NCBI GenBank assembly: GCA_964244615.1
Contig: CAXTJP010000132.1
Location: 1-6,418 of the forward strand
DNA from: BOG-908 sp964244615
GTDB taxonomy: Bacteria > Pseudomonadota > Alphaproteobacteria > Acetobacterales > Acetobacteraceae
Length of the DNA stretch: 6,418 bases
Direction of reading: 5' to 3'
Shown here: one piece after another, positions 1 to 6,152 of the stretch
Position numbering within the stretch: position 1 is the first letter of the stretch
Layout of the letters: the number at the start of each line of letters is the position of its first letter
Notes under the pieces: model-generated
Seen by the model: the letters and a program-made list of their open reading frames with translations, nothing else
Database searches by the model: none
Told to the model about the DNA's origin: nothing
Translations under genes and position numbers: made by a program

Positions 1-383
1 CCTCGGGTGCCGCCGCCCTGGCGCTGGGCGAGCGCTCGCGCCGGTCGCGTCGGGCGCTGGACGCGCTGGCGGTGGCTGCGCTGGCCGTCGAACTCGCCTC
101 CACCCTGCGATCGCACGAGACCTATCGGGCGAAGGGCGTGGACGAGGCGCTGGACGGCCGTTGGGGCCAGGTCGAGAGGTACGGCGCCACCGGCGGCGGG
201 GTCATCCTGCCGCTCGCCCTGAAGCTGGCGGGGCTGGCGTTCGGCGGCCGCGGCCGCGTCGGCGGGCTCGCGGTGCTGGCCGGCAGCCTGCTGTTCCGCG
301 TGTCGATCATGGGCGCCGGCGACGATTCCGCCGAACGGCCCGAGGTCAGCTTCCGGTTCTCGCAGCCGGAGAACCTGCCGTAG
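1..383 (+). CDS. NrfD/PsrC-like membrane anchor subunit, C-terminal part
   Basis: This is the 3' end of a gene cut by the left window edge; the frame is open from base 3 and stops at TAG 381-383, leaving 126 residues. It resembles the C-terminus of NrfD/PsrC polytopic membrane subunits, which exchange electrons between the quinone pool and a periplasmic or cytoplasmic iron-sulfur/molybdopterin partner. What is visible: hydrophobic stretches at about residues 18-35, 64-80 and 86-103 of the fragment, a charged loop between the first two (SHETYRAKGVDEALDGRWGQ), and a short polar tail ending FRFSQPENLP. The segment GSLLFRVSIMGAG followed by a serine/alanine-rich polar tail is what I associate with the last NrfD helix. 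Its expected partners (4Fe-4S subunit, molybdopterin subunit) would lie upstream, outside the window. The assignment rests on remembered family resemblance of a fragment; another multi-helix membrane protein remains possible. Confidence 0.65.
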   Translation, partial: SGAAALALGERSRRSRRALDALAVAALAVELASTLRSHETYRAKGVDEALDGRWGQVERYGATGGGVILPLALKLAGLAFGGRGRVGGLAVLAGSLLFRVSIMGAGDDSAERPEVSFRFSQPENLP

Positions 384-410
384 GCGGCAGCCCCGGCGAG
401 CGGGCGTTAC

Positions 411-415
411 GGGAG
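411..415 (+). promoter_or_regulatory. Possible ribosome binding site for a CTG start of the GT61 gene
   Basis: GGGAG lies six bases before an in-frame CTG at 422. No ATG, GTG or TTG occurs in this frame between the preceding gene's stop (383) and 485, while the region already has the codon bias of the GT61 frame. The site would decide for a CTG start. CTG initiation is rare and this is only suggestive. Confidence 0.3.
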
Positions 416-484
416 ATCGTCCTGCGGCGCCGCTCCCTCGAGTCCATCGCCGGCGATGGCGACCGGCTGGACCCGAACGCCCGC

Positions 485-1537
485 GTGTTCCACGCGACCT
501 CGCTGGGGGCCGTGCGTCAGGCCCTGCCGCCGCTGCCGATCGGGTCCACCTTCCTGGAACGCTGGCCGATCCGGCAGCCGGGCGGAACCGATTGGCGGGC
601 CGAACACTACGATTCGGTCTCGCCCGCGGTGTTCGTGTTGCGCGACGTGCTGGTCCACGGCGCGGCGGGAATACTCGGCATCGAGGGCGACGTCGTGGAC
701 GAGACCCTGGCGCACACCGATCCCGACCGGCATGGCTACCGGCGCCGCGAAGGCAGCATCGCCTTGACCGCCTGGCCGCAGAAGCTGGCCGGCACGCACG
801 TCGCCGTGCTGGCCGGGGGCGCCGAAAACTACTTCCACGCCATGATTGAGGGCGTGATGCGTCTGGCCTGCGTGCCGGCCGTCCTGCTGCACGGTGCGCA
901 AGGGTTGCTGCACGCGGCCGGTGGGGCCGGGCAGGACGCGATGCTGCGGCTGATGGGACTGCCCGGCACCCTGGCGCCGCGCGCCGTGCGGACCGAGGAA
1001 ACCCTGCTGGTGGAGACGCTGGTGCTCCCCTCAAGCGTGCACGGCCTGTTCAGCTACCACCCCTGCCTGAGCACGTGGTTCGACCGTATGTCCGATCGCG
1101 TGCCCGGCGGCGGCGCGTCTCCGCGTCGCATCTACCTGGACCGCCATGGCTCGCCGCTGCGCCGGCTGGTAGACGAGGACGCGGTCGTTGCCGGCTTGGA
1201 GCCGCTCGGCTTCGTGCCGGTCAGGCCGGAGAGGCTGTCCGCCGCCGACCAGCTACGGCTGTTCCGCTCGGCCGAGATGATCGTGGCGCCGCACGGCGCC
1301 GCCCTGACCAACCTGGGGTTCTGCCGACCCGGCTGCCGGGTGCTGGAACTGCACATGGACGCTTACGTGAACTGGGGTTTCCGGCACCTGGCCGCGCTGC
1401 GGGGGCTCAGTTACGACTGCGTGCTCGGCCGGGCGGAGGGGGCATGGACCGACCTGTCGCCCGCGGTGCATGGGCTGAGCTGGCGGATTTCGCCGCAGCA
1501 CGTGGCAGCGGCGGCGCGGCGGATGCTGGACGTGTGA
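485..1537 (+). CDS. Glycosyltransferase family 61 protein
   Basis: Predicted GT61 (DUF563-type) glycosyltransferase, a family that transfers sugars such as xylose or GlcNAc onto glycans; in bacteria its members usually act on exopolysaccharide or surface glycans, substrate unknown here. From GTG 485 the protein has 350 residues. Family marks are NYFHAMIEG at about 115-123, IYLDRHGSPLRRLVDED starting near 216, and MIVAPHGAALTN at 265-276 with the conserved His-Gly (270-271), followed by VLEL. There is no signal peptide or membrane helix, so it is probably cytoplasmic. The start is uncertain. GTG 485 is the first ATG/GTG/TTG in frame after the upstream stop at 383, but it has no Shine-Dalgarno, and codon bias with GC-rich third positions already extends back to about 389. 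CTG 422, six bases after GGGAG (411-415), would add 21 residues. The open frame before 383 is a shadow of the membrane gene. No other polysaccharide genes are seen nearby. Confidence 0.85.
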   Translation: MFHATSLGAVRQALPPLPIGSTFLERWPIRQPGGTDWRAEHYDSVSPAVFVLRDVLVHGAAGILGIEGDVVDETLAHTDPDRHGYRRREGSIALTAWPQKLAGTHVAVLAGGAENYFHAMIEGVMRLACVPAVLLHGAQGLLHAAGGAGQDAMLRLMGLPGTLAPRAVRTEETLLVETLVLPSSVHGLFSYHPCLSTWFDRMSDRVPGGGASPRRIYLDRHGSPLRRLVDEDAVVAGLEPLGFVPVRPERLSAADQLRLFRSAEMIVAPHGAALTNLGFCRPGCRVLELHMDAYVNWGFRHLAALRGLSYDCVLGRAEGAWTDLSPAVHGLSWRISPQHVAAAARRMLDV

Positions 1538-1539
1538 TC

Positions 1540-1633
1540 AGCAAGGAAAAAACTTCTGCTTATTCTGCCGGATGTCCGCAGAAACCTCCGGGACAGCATA
1601 CCCGAAAGTTTTTTGCTGCTTTCAAAAAAGCAG
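1540..1633. repeat. Imperfect nested palindrome in an AT-richer convergent intergenic region
   Basis: AAAAAACTT (1547-1555) is the exact reverse complement of AAGTTTTTT (1606-1614). AGCA (1540-1543) and TGCT (1617-1620) extend the pairing after a short mismatch. A second perfect seven-base stem sits at the right end: CTGCTTT (1616-1622) and AAAGCAG (1627-1633) with loop CAAA. A third small hairpin lies inside the main loop: CTG-CGGA (1565-1572, with one bulged C) pairs with TCCG-CAG (1575-1581). The stretch is visibly richer in A/T than its flanks and lies between two converging genes. It resembles an intergenic motif I recall from Acetobacteraceae genomes (AAAGTTTTTTGCTTCTTTT followed by A-runs); that resemblance is from memory and unverified. 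Confidence 0.5.
1586..1614 (+). terminator. Putative intrinsic terminator of the GT61 gene
   Basis: CGGG (1589-1592) pairs with CCCG (1601-1604) around an eight-base loop. CT (1586-1587) can pair further out with AG (1607-1608) across a small internal loop, and six Ts (1609-1614) follow at once. It begins 48 bases after the glycosyltransferase stop. The stem is short, so the call is moderate. Confidence 0.45.
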
Positions 1634-1642
1634 GCCTTGCCT
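1624..1642 (-). terminator. Putative weak intrinsic terminator of the lipoprotein gene
   Basis: Read on the minus strand, AGGC-AAG-GCCT (plus positions 1642-1632) forms a four-base-pair stem with a three-base loop. Then come GC and six Ts (plus-strand A-tract 1624-1629). It lies just past the lipoprotein stop at 1647-1649. The stem is short, so this is weak. An alternative pairing uses the same A-tract: CTGCTTT (1616-1622) with AAAGCAG (1627-1633). Confidence 0.3.
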
Positions 1643-1646
1643 TCCA

Positions 1647-2177
1647 CTATTGCTTACGCCTGTTCGCCGCCAGCTCCTCCGGCGTCAGTTGCAGCCAGAA
1701 ATACAAATGGTAGCTCGGCCCGGTCACGCCCTTCCGCGTCGGCAGCTTCAGCTTCACCTCCTGCCCCGTCACCTGCACCGTGTTGACGTTCGGCGGGAAC
1801 ACCACGTGCTGCACGTAGCGGGCCTCGTCCAGGATGCGGCCGTTGCGCAGCACGCCCAGGCCATAGGGCACGTCCGCCTCGGCGGTGGCGGCGGCCGGGC
1901 CGCGGCTGACCACCATCACCACGTGGGCGTGCGCGCCCTCCAGATGCGTGCCGAGCGCGCCGGCGCAGGCGCCCTGCACGTCGGTCAGCCGGGCGGTCAG
2001 CACCAGGTCGGACAGGTCCTGGCCGCCGCCAGGGCGATAGCGGGCGAGCGTCGCGGCGTCCGGCAGCAAATAGGGCCGGGGACACTCCGCCGCCGTCTCG
2101 TTCGGGTCGGCGCCGCAGGCCGAGAGGGCCAGGCAGGCGACCGGCACGAGGAGGGCTGGAAGGGCGGGTAGGCGCAT
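1647..2177 (-). CDS. Small conserved hypothetical lipoprotein
   Basis: The protein has 176 residues with a clear lipoprotein signal: basic start (MRLP), hydrophobic core (about 5-18) and lipobox LSAC with the modified cysteine at 21. Glycine at +2 does not signal inner-membrane retention by the E. coli rule, so outer-membrane anchoring is possible. The mature part begins with a flexible stretch, then ECPRPYLLPDAATLARYRPG, a glycine-rich turn, and beta-strand-like segments to a C-terminal YHLYFWLQLTPEELAANRR. Two further cysteines (32 and 71) could form a disulfide. I associate the CPxxxLxDAATLxRxRPG pattern with an uncharacterised alphaproteobacterial lipoprotein family; no function is known to me. 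The start is ATG 2177 because GGAGAG sits just upstream with good spacing; an in-frame ATG at 2189 would overlap that site. The gene is divergent from ispH with 172 bp between starts, and convergent with the glycosyltransferase. Confidence 0.8.
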   Translation of the reverse strand: MRLPALPALLVPVACLALSACGADPNETAAECPRPYLLPDAATLARYRPGGGQDLSDLVLTARLTDVQGACAGALGTHLEGAHAHVVMVVSRGPAAATAEADVPYGLGVLRNGRILDEARYVQHVVFPPNVNTVQVTGQEVKLKLPTRKGVTGPSYHLYFWLQLTPEELAANRRKQ

Positions 2178-2181
2178 GGGT

Positions 2182-2187
2182 CTCTCC
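2182..2187 (-). promoter_or_regulatory. Ribosome binding site fixing the lipoprotein start
   Basis: On the minus strand the sequence reads GGAGAG-ACCC-ATG, which places the GGAG core six bases from ATG 2177. The upstream in-frame ATG 2189 overlaps this site, so the shorter protein, beginning directly with a signal peptide, is preferred. Confidence 0.6.
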
Positions 2188-2262
2188 ATCGCGGCGGGGC
2201 GACCGCGCCGTGCACAGGCCGCTTGTCGCGACACGGCGCCTGCTTGCCACACGAGGCCGGCT

Positions 2263-2292
2263 TTGCACCAGAACCCAGCCGCGCCATATACC
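2263..2292 (+). promoter_or_regulatory. Possible sigma-70-type promoter for ispH
   Basis: TTGCAC (2263-2268) and TATACC (2287-2292) are separated by 18 bases, and the -10-like element lies 57 bases before the ispH ATG. They match the consensus hexamers only partly (TTG plus TATA). This is the only AT-containing hexamer pair I see in the 172-bp divergent gap. No matching pair was found on the other strand for the lipoprotein gene. Confidence 0.25.
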
Positions 2293-2349
2293 CGGCGGAG
2301 TGTCGGGCGACCGTCACCCGCCGCCACCGACGAGGGATCAGATCGACCC

Positions 2350-3333
2350 ATGCCAGACAGCCCGACCGACCTGATGGCCTTTCAGTCCCCCGCCGCCCTG
2401 CGCCCGTTGCGCGTGGTTCTGGCCGGCCCGCGCGGCTTCTGCGCCGGTGTCGACCGCGCCATACGCGTGGTGGAGGAGGCGCTGCGCCGCTACGGCGCGC
2501 CCGTCTACGTCCGCCACGAGATCGTGCACAACCGCACCGTGGTCGAGACGCTGGAGGCGCAGGGTGCGATCTTCGTCGAGGAGCTCGACGAGGTGCCGGA
2601 GAACGCCCACGTCGTGTTCTCCGCCCACGGCGTGCCGAAATCGGTGCCGGAGGAAGCACAGCGCCGCAACCTGGCCTACCTGGACGCCACCTGCCCGCTG
2701 GTCAGCAAGGTGCATCGCGAGGCCGAGCGCCACTTCTCGGAAAACCGCCACATCCTGATGATCGGGCATACCGGGCACCCGGAGGTGGTGGGCACCATGG
2801 GCCAGCTGCCGCCCGGCACGGTCACGCTGGTGCAGAACGCGACAGAGGCGGCCGAGGTGATGCCGGTCGAGACGGGGCGCCTCGCCTTCATCACCCAGAC
2901 CACGCTGAGCGTGGACGACACTGCCGAGATCGTGGAGATCCTGCGCCGCCGCTTCCCCGACATCGAGGGGCCGCGGCGCGAGGACATCTGCTACGCCACC
3001 ACAAACCGCCAGGCCGCGGTCAAGGCGATCGCCCGCGGCTGCGACCTGCTGATCGTCATCGGCAGCCCGAACAGCAGCAACAGCCAGCGCCTGCGCGAGG
3101 TGGCCGAGCGTGCCGGCGCGGGCCGCGCCATCCTGGTGCCGAAAGTGTCGGAGATGGATTTCTCCCTCATGGACGGCGTGAGCACGGTCGGCATCACCGC
3201 CGGGGCGTCGGCGCCGGAGAGCCTGGTGCAGGAGGTGCTCTCCGAACTCGCCACCCGCTTCGCGCTGGAGATCGAGGAGCGCCAGGTGACGACCGAGGAC
3301 GTGATCTTCAAGCTGCCCTACCCGCTGGCCTAG
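2350..3333 (+). CDS. ispH: 4-hydroxy-3-methylbut-2-enyl diphosphate reductase (IspH/LytB)
   Basis: IspH is the last enzyme of the MEP isoprenoid pathway: a cytosolic iron-sulfur protein that reductively dehydroxylates HMBPP to IPP and DMAPP. The protein has 327 residues, close to the family norm. All three cluster-ligand cysteines are present: C31 (GFCAGV), C115 (ATCPLV) and C214 (CYATTNRQ). Substrate residues match E. coli by motif: H60 (HEIVHN), H93 (SAHGVP), H143 and E145 (GHPEVVGTMGQ), T184 (TQTTLSVDDT), S242 and N244 (GSPNSSNSQ), and the TAGASAP serine near 287. The start is ATG 2350, with GAGGG 13 bases upstream (rather long spacing). ATG 2374 is a weaker alternative with no Shine-Dalgarno, and the frame extends upstream to 2176 only by chance. 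The first 20 or so residues are a non-conserved leader. The gene is divergent from the lipoprotein; the MNT-like gene follows after about 100 bp, and the two could be co-transcribed. Confidence 0.97.
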   Translation: MPDSPTDLMAFQSPAALRPLRVVLAGPRGFCAGVDRAIRVVEEALRRYGAPVYVRHEIVHNRTVVETLEAQGAIFVEELDEVPENAHVVFSAHGVPKSVPEEAQRRNLAYLDATCPLVSKVHREAERHFSENRHILMIGHTGHPEVVGTMGQLPPGTVTLVQNATEAAEVMPVETGRLAFITQTTLSVDDTAEIVEILRRRFPDIEGPRREDICYATTNRQAAVKAIARGCDLLIVIGSPNSSNSQRLREVAERAGAGRAILVPKVSEMDFSLMDGVSTVGITAGASAPESLVQEVLSELATRFALEIEERQVTTEDVIFKLPYPLA

Positions 3334-3434
3334 GCCTGCGTCGCAATGGCCCAGGTCAGCGTGGCCGTGCCGGAGCGGGCGCTGGGCCGCCTTCGAACCG
3401 GCCTGCGATGCTTCGCGATCGCCCGGGACACGCC

Positions 3435-3773
3435 GTGACGGCACTCGCCATCGCGCCCGAGCATCGCGCGATCGTCTACGTGATCCTCCAGCGTCTTCTC
3501 CCGCCGGACGCCGAAATCCGGGTTTACGGCTCGCGGGCGACCGGCCGGCATGTCTGGCGCGGCTCCGACCTCGACCCCATGGTCCGTGCGAAGGAACGTC
3601 TGTCGCTGGACCTGTGCGAGGTGTTGGCCGAGGCGTTTTCCGAATCGCTGCTGCCCTACATGGTCGACCTGCACGACTGGCACCGCACCAGCGCCGATGT
3701 CCTCGCCCTGGTCGCGCCGGACATGGCGAAGCTGCCGATGACGGCCGACACCGCGCCAGGTGTGATGGAATGA
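3435..3773 (+). CDS. MNT-type nucleotidyltransferase-fold protein (orphan)
   Basis: Small protein of 112 residues from GTG 3435 with the minimal nucleotidyltransferase fold (DNA polymerase beta superfamily). In toxin-antitoxin pairs, members such as MntA AMPylate a HEPN partner. The active-site loop is GSRATGRHVWRGSDLD (G32, S33, D45, D47); a third acidic position is in YMVDLHDW (D78 or D81). Two oddities: 11 residues rather than the usual 10 separate GS from DxD, and the hydrophobic residue normally right after DxD is proline 48 (CCC 3576-3578). The C-terminal third is not conserved as I remember it. GTG 3435 has GGGA six bases upstream; ATG 3408 would add nine residues but has no Shine-Dalgarno. 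No HEPN or HI0074-like partner adjoins it: ispH is upstream and a permease converges 14 bp downstream. It may be a solitary homologue or a decaying remnant; whether it is catalytic is open. Confidence 0.75.
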   Translation: MTALAIAPEHRAIVYVILQRLLPPDAEIRVYGSRATGRHVWRGSDLDPMVRAKERLSLDLCEVLAEAFSESLLPYMVDLHDWHRTSADVLALVAPDMAKLPMTADTAPGVME

Positions 3774-3787
3774 CGCGGGACATCGCT

Positions 3788-5080
3788 TCAGGCTGGGCGC
3801 GTCCGTGCATAGGCCAGACCGACCAACGCCCCGATGCCGAGGCACCACAGCGTCGAGACCCAGGCGGCGTGGTCGGCCTGGGCCATCAGCCATAGGCACA
3901 GCACGGCCGCGGTCACCGCGATGATCGCGCCACCGGGCAGTTCCAGGGGCCGCGCCTGCTCGGTCAGGCCGCGGCGGCGCAGCACCGGCACGGCGGCGGC
4001 GGTCAGCGCGTACAGCATCAGCCGGGTCAGCGTGCTGGCCGTCAGCGCACCGAGGAACGTGCTGGCCACCGCCAACGCCCAGGCGAGCGCCGTGTGCAGC
4101 AGCACCGCCGCACCCGGCGTGCCGAACCTTGGATGCACCCGGGCGAGCACGGCGGGCAGTTGGCGCGCCTCGGCCAGGGCGAAAACCAGCCGCGGTCCCG
4201 TGAACAATATGGTGAACAGCGTGCCAGCCATGCTCAGCACCGCGCCGCACGCCACCAGGCTGCCGGCGCCGGGGCCGAGCATGGCCACCGTGCCGTCGAA
4301 CACCGGACGGGCGCTGGCGGCCAGGTTCGGCACCACGCCGGCGCAGACCAGCAGGATGCCCGAATAGAGGGCCACGACCGCCAGCATGCCGACACCGAGC
4401 CCGAACGGCACGTCGCGCCTCGGGTCGCGCATCTCGCCGCCGTTGACCACCGCCGAATCCATGCCGATCAGCCCGAACAGCAGCAGCACCACGGCCGGCG
4501 CCCAATGACCCAACGGCGGCAAGGGCGGCAGGGCCTGCGGATGCGGCGGCCACAGCAGGGTTGCTCCGACCAGCACGAAGCCGAGCAGAAGCGCCAGTTT
4601 CGTCCAGGTGAACGCCGCGTTGGCCTTGGCGGAGAGCCCGACCCCGGCATAGATCACGGCGCCCAGGCCCCAGCTCAGCCCGGTGATGGCCAGCACCCGC
4701 CACAGCGGCTGGACGATGGCGGGCACCACGCCCGCGGCGTAGCCGACGGCCAGGTTGGTGATGCTGGCATAGGCGAACAGCCGTGTCGCGATGGCGAGCC
4801 AGCCCGCCGCGAACCCGGCCCGGCGGCCGAACGCCGCGCCGGCGTAGAGGATGGTGCCGCCGGTGCCCTGGAACCGGCTGGACGCCTCGGCGTAGCAGGC
4901 CGCCACCAGCCCCATCAGCACGCCGCCGGCCAGGCACGCCAGCACGCTGTACGGCCCGAGCAGCGCGTAGACACGGCCTGGCAGGCCGAGGATGCCGGCG
5001 CCCACCGTGCTGTTGATGGTGATGCCCACCAGATCCCACCGCCCGAGCACACGGTGTAGGCGCGAGCGGTCGGGTGCCAC
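3788..5080 (-). CDS. APC-superfamily amino acid permease
   Basis: Predicted inner-membrane amino-acid transporter of the APC superfamily, 430 residues, very hydrophobic, consistent with about 12 helices. TM1 carries the glycine-rich substrate-binding break TVGAGILGLPG (25-35). After TM2 comes EASSRFQGTGGTILYAGAAFG (65-85), the loop typical of APC porters. TM6 and its exit read GLIGMDSAVVNGGEMRDPRR (203-222), the counterpart of GFESA...GEVKNPRR. TGPRLVFALAEARQLPAVLARVHPRFGTP (294-322) is the usual TM8-9 linker. The start is GTG 5080, chosen because it lies just before the first conserved residues and has a weak GGAA seven bases upstream; the frame runs open far beyond it over thrB only by chance. 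Substrate is not readable from sequence. It is divergent from thrB with 78 bp between starts, which invites but does not prove a link to aspartate-family amino acids. Confidence 0.9.
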   Translation of the reverse strand: MAPDRSRLHRVLGRWDLVGITINSTVGAGILGLPGRVYALLGPYSVLACLAGGVLMGLVAACYAEASSRFQGTGGTILYAGAAFGRRAGFAAGWLAIATRLFAYASITNLAVGYAAGVVPAIVQPLWRVLAITGLSWGLGAVIYAGVGLSAKANAAFTWTKLALLLGFVLVGATLLWPPHPQALPPLPPLGHWAPAVVLLLFGLIGMDSAVVNGGEMRDPRRDVPFGLGVGMLAVVALYSGILLVCAGVVPNLAASARPVFDGTVAMLGPGAGSLVACGAVLSMAGTLFTILFTGPRLVFALAEARQLPAVLARVHPRFGTPGAAVLLHTALAWALAVASTFLGALTASTLTRLMLYALTAAAVPVLRRRGLTEQARPLELPGGAIIAVTAAVLCLWLMAQADHAAWVSTLWCLGIGALVGLAYARTRPA

Positions 5081-5158
5081 GTGTCGGTTCCAAGAAAGAG
5101 GGACGGGTGCGATACAGCCACCTTCCCTGCAAACCGGCGCGTGGCAACCAAAAACCGA

Positions 5159-6118
5159 ATGGCCGTCTACACCGACGTTTCCGACGAGGCGCTGACCGCC
5201 TTCCTGGCCGAGTACGCCATAGGCGGGCTGGTCGCCTTCCGCGGCATCGCCGAAGGGGTGGAGAACAGCAATTTCTCGCTGCGCACCACCGGCGGCGACT
5301 ACATCCTGACGCTCTACGAACGCCGTGTGGACCCGGCCGACCTGCCCTGGTTCCTGGGGCTGATGCAGCATCTCGCCGCGCACGGCATCACCTGTCCGCT
5401 GCCCGTCGCGGGCCGGGACGGCGACACGCTGCGCATGCTGTGCGGGCGCTTTGCCGCGATCACCACGTTCCTGCCGGGCGTCTGGCCACGCCGGGTGCAG
5501 CAGGTGCATTGCGCCCCGCTGGGCCAGGCGCTCGCGCGTCTGCACCTGGCCGGTGCGATCTACGCCCCCGCTCGCGCCAATGCGCTCGGCCCGCGGGCGT
5601 GGCCGCCACTGCTGGACCAGTGCCGCGCCAGCGCCGACACGGTGCAGGACGGCCTGGCCGCCGAGCTGGACCGCGCGCTCGGCCTGATCCTGGCCGCCTG
5701 GCCGCACGATCTGCCTGTGGGCCACATCCACGCCGACCTGTTCCCGGACAACGTGTTCTTCCTGGGCGGCGCGCTGTCCGGCCTGATCGACTTCTACTTC
5801 GCCTGCACCGACATCTTCGCCTACGACGTCGCGATCTGCCTCAACGCCTGGTGCTTCGAGCCGGATTTCTCGTTCAACGTCACCCGTGCCCGCGCGCTGC
5901 TGCGCGGCTACGCCGCCATCCGGCCGCTCTCGACGGCCGAGTCTGACGCACTGCCGGTGCTGGCGCAGGGCGCGGCGCTGCGCTTCCTGCTGACCCGGCT
6001 GTACGACTGGCTGAACACGCCGCCAGGCGCGATGGTGGTTCCGAAGAACCCGATCGAGTATCTGCGCCGCCTGCGCTTCCACCTCGGCGTGAAGGATTGC
6101 CGCGATTACGGACTCTGA
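5159..6118 (+). CDS. thrB: Homoserine kinase, type II (ThrB, APH-like fold)
   Basis: Cytosolic enzyme that phosphorylates L-homoserine with ATP to O-phosphohomoserine, the committed step to threonine. It belongs to the aminoglycoside-phosphotransferase-like type II family, not the GHMP-kinase type of E. coli. The protein has 319 residues, normal for the family. Visible: the conserved N-terminus MAVYTDVSDEAL, the nucleotide-loop region GVENSNFSL (33-41), the catalytic loop HADLFPDN with H191, D193 and N198, and metal-binding D211 in LIDFYFACTD. A conserved tail RLYDWLNTP (280-288) precedes the end DYGL. ATG 5159 is chosen because family members begin MAVYT; no Shine-Dalgarno is visible (GGCAACCAAAAACCGA), so translation may be weakly initiated or leaderless. 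GTG starts at 5081 and 5141 are in frame but would prepend non-conserved residues. rnhA begins at or just before its stop, consistent with an operon. Confidence 0.95.
   Translation: MAVYTDVSDEALTAFLAEYAIGGLVAFRGIAEGVENSNFSLRTTGGDYILTLYERRVDPADLPWFLGLMQHLAAHGITCPLPVAGRDGDTLRMLCGRFAAITTFLPGVWPRRVQQVHCAPLGQALARLHLAGAIYAPARANALGPRAWPPLLDQCRASADTVQDGLAAELDRALGLILAAWPHDLPVGHIHADLFPDNVFFLGGALSGLIDFYFACTDIFAYDVAICLNAWCFEPDFSFNVTRARALLRGYAAIRPLSTAESDALPVLAQGAALRFLLTRLYDWLNTPPGAMVVPKNPIEYLRRLRFHLGVKDCRDYGL
6091..6096 (+). promoter_or_regulatory. Possible ribosome binding site for rnhA inside the end of thrB
   Basis: GAAGGA lies in the last codons of thrB, eight bases before an ATT at 6105 that is in frame with rnhA. 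No ATG, GTG or TTG occurs in that frame between the upstream stop (6090-6092) and GTG 6153. If ATT 6105 were used, rnhA would overlap thrB by 14 bases and gain 16 residues. The alternative, GTG 6153, has only GAG three bases upstream. Confidence 0.3.
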
Positions 6119-6152
6119 GCCCTCCACCGATGCCACCGCCAGCCCCGAGCCG

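Noticed and set aside
161..484. Extension of the GT61 frame to TTG 161
   Set aside because: The part before 383 is arginine-rich shadow of the NrfD-like frame, and an overlap of more than 200 bp with it is implausible.
1571..2171. Plus-strand open frame beginning in the convergent intergenic region and crossing the lipoprotein gene
   Set aside because: The first part covers the palindrome and the rest is antisense to a well-supported lipoprotein with its own ribosome binding site.
2176..2349. Extension of the ispH frame to ATG 2176
   Set aside because: It would run through the divergent promoter region and up to the start of the lipoprotein gene; the added residues are not conserved in IspH, and ATG 2350 gives the normal length.
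3334..3434. Terminator after ispH
   Set aside because: Only short GC-rich self-complementary words (GGCC, GCGATCGC) occur and none is followed by a T-tract, so nothing is annotated.
2338..3810. Long minus-strand open frame (490 codons) antisense to ispH
   Set aside because: It is fully antisense to a gene with all catalytic residues intact; its composition (His/Arg/Gly/Ala-rich) and lack of motifs mark it as a shadow.
4094..5059. Plus-strand open frame (321 codons) antisense to the permease
   Set aside because: Gln/His/Arg/Gly-rich composition without motifs; mirror image of the hydrophobic permease codons.
3330..5147. Long minus-strand open frame (605 codons) overlapping the permease in another frame
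   Set aside because: It is arginine/glycine/alanine-rich low-complexity translation with no family motif, in the shadow of the clear APC permease frame; such long shadows are usual at this GC content.
5081..5158. Promoter pair in the divergent gap between the permease and thrB
   Set aside because: GATACA (5111-5116) and similar elements exist, but no acceptable -35 partner at proper spacing was found on either strand; a promoter must be here or nearby but cannot be placed.
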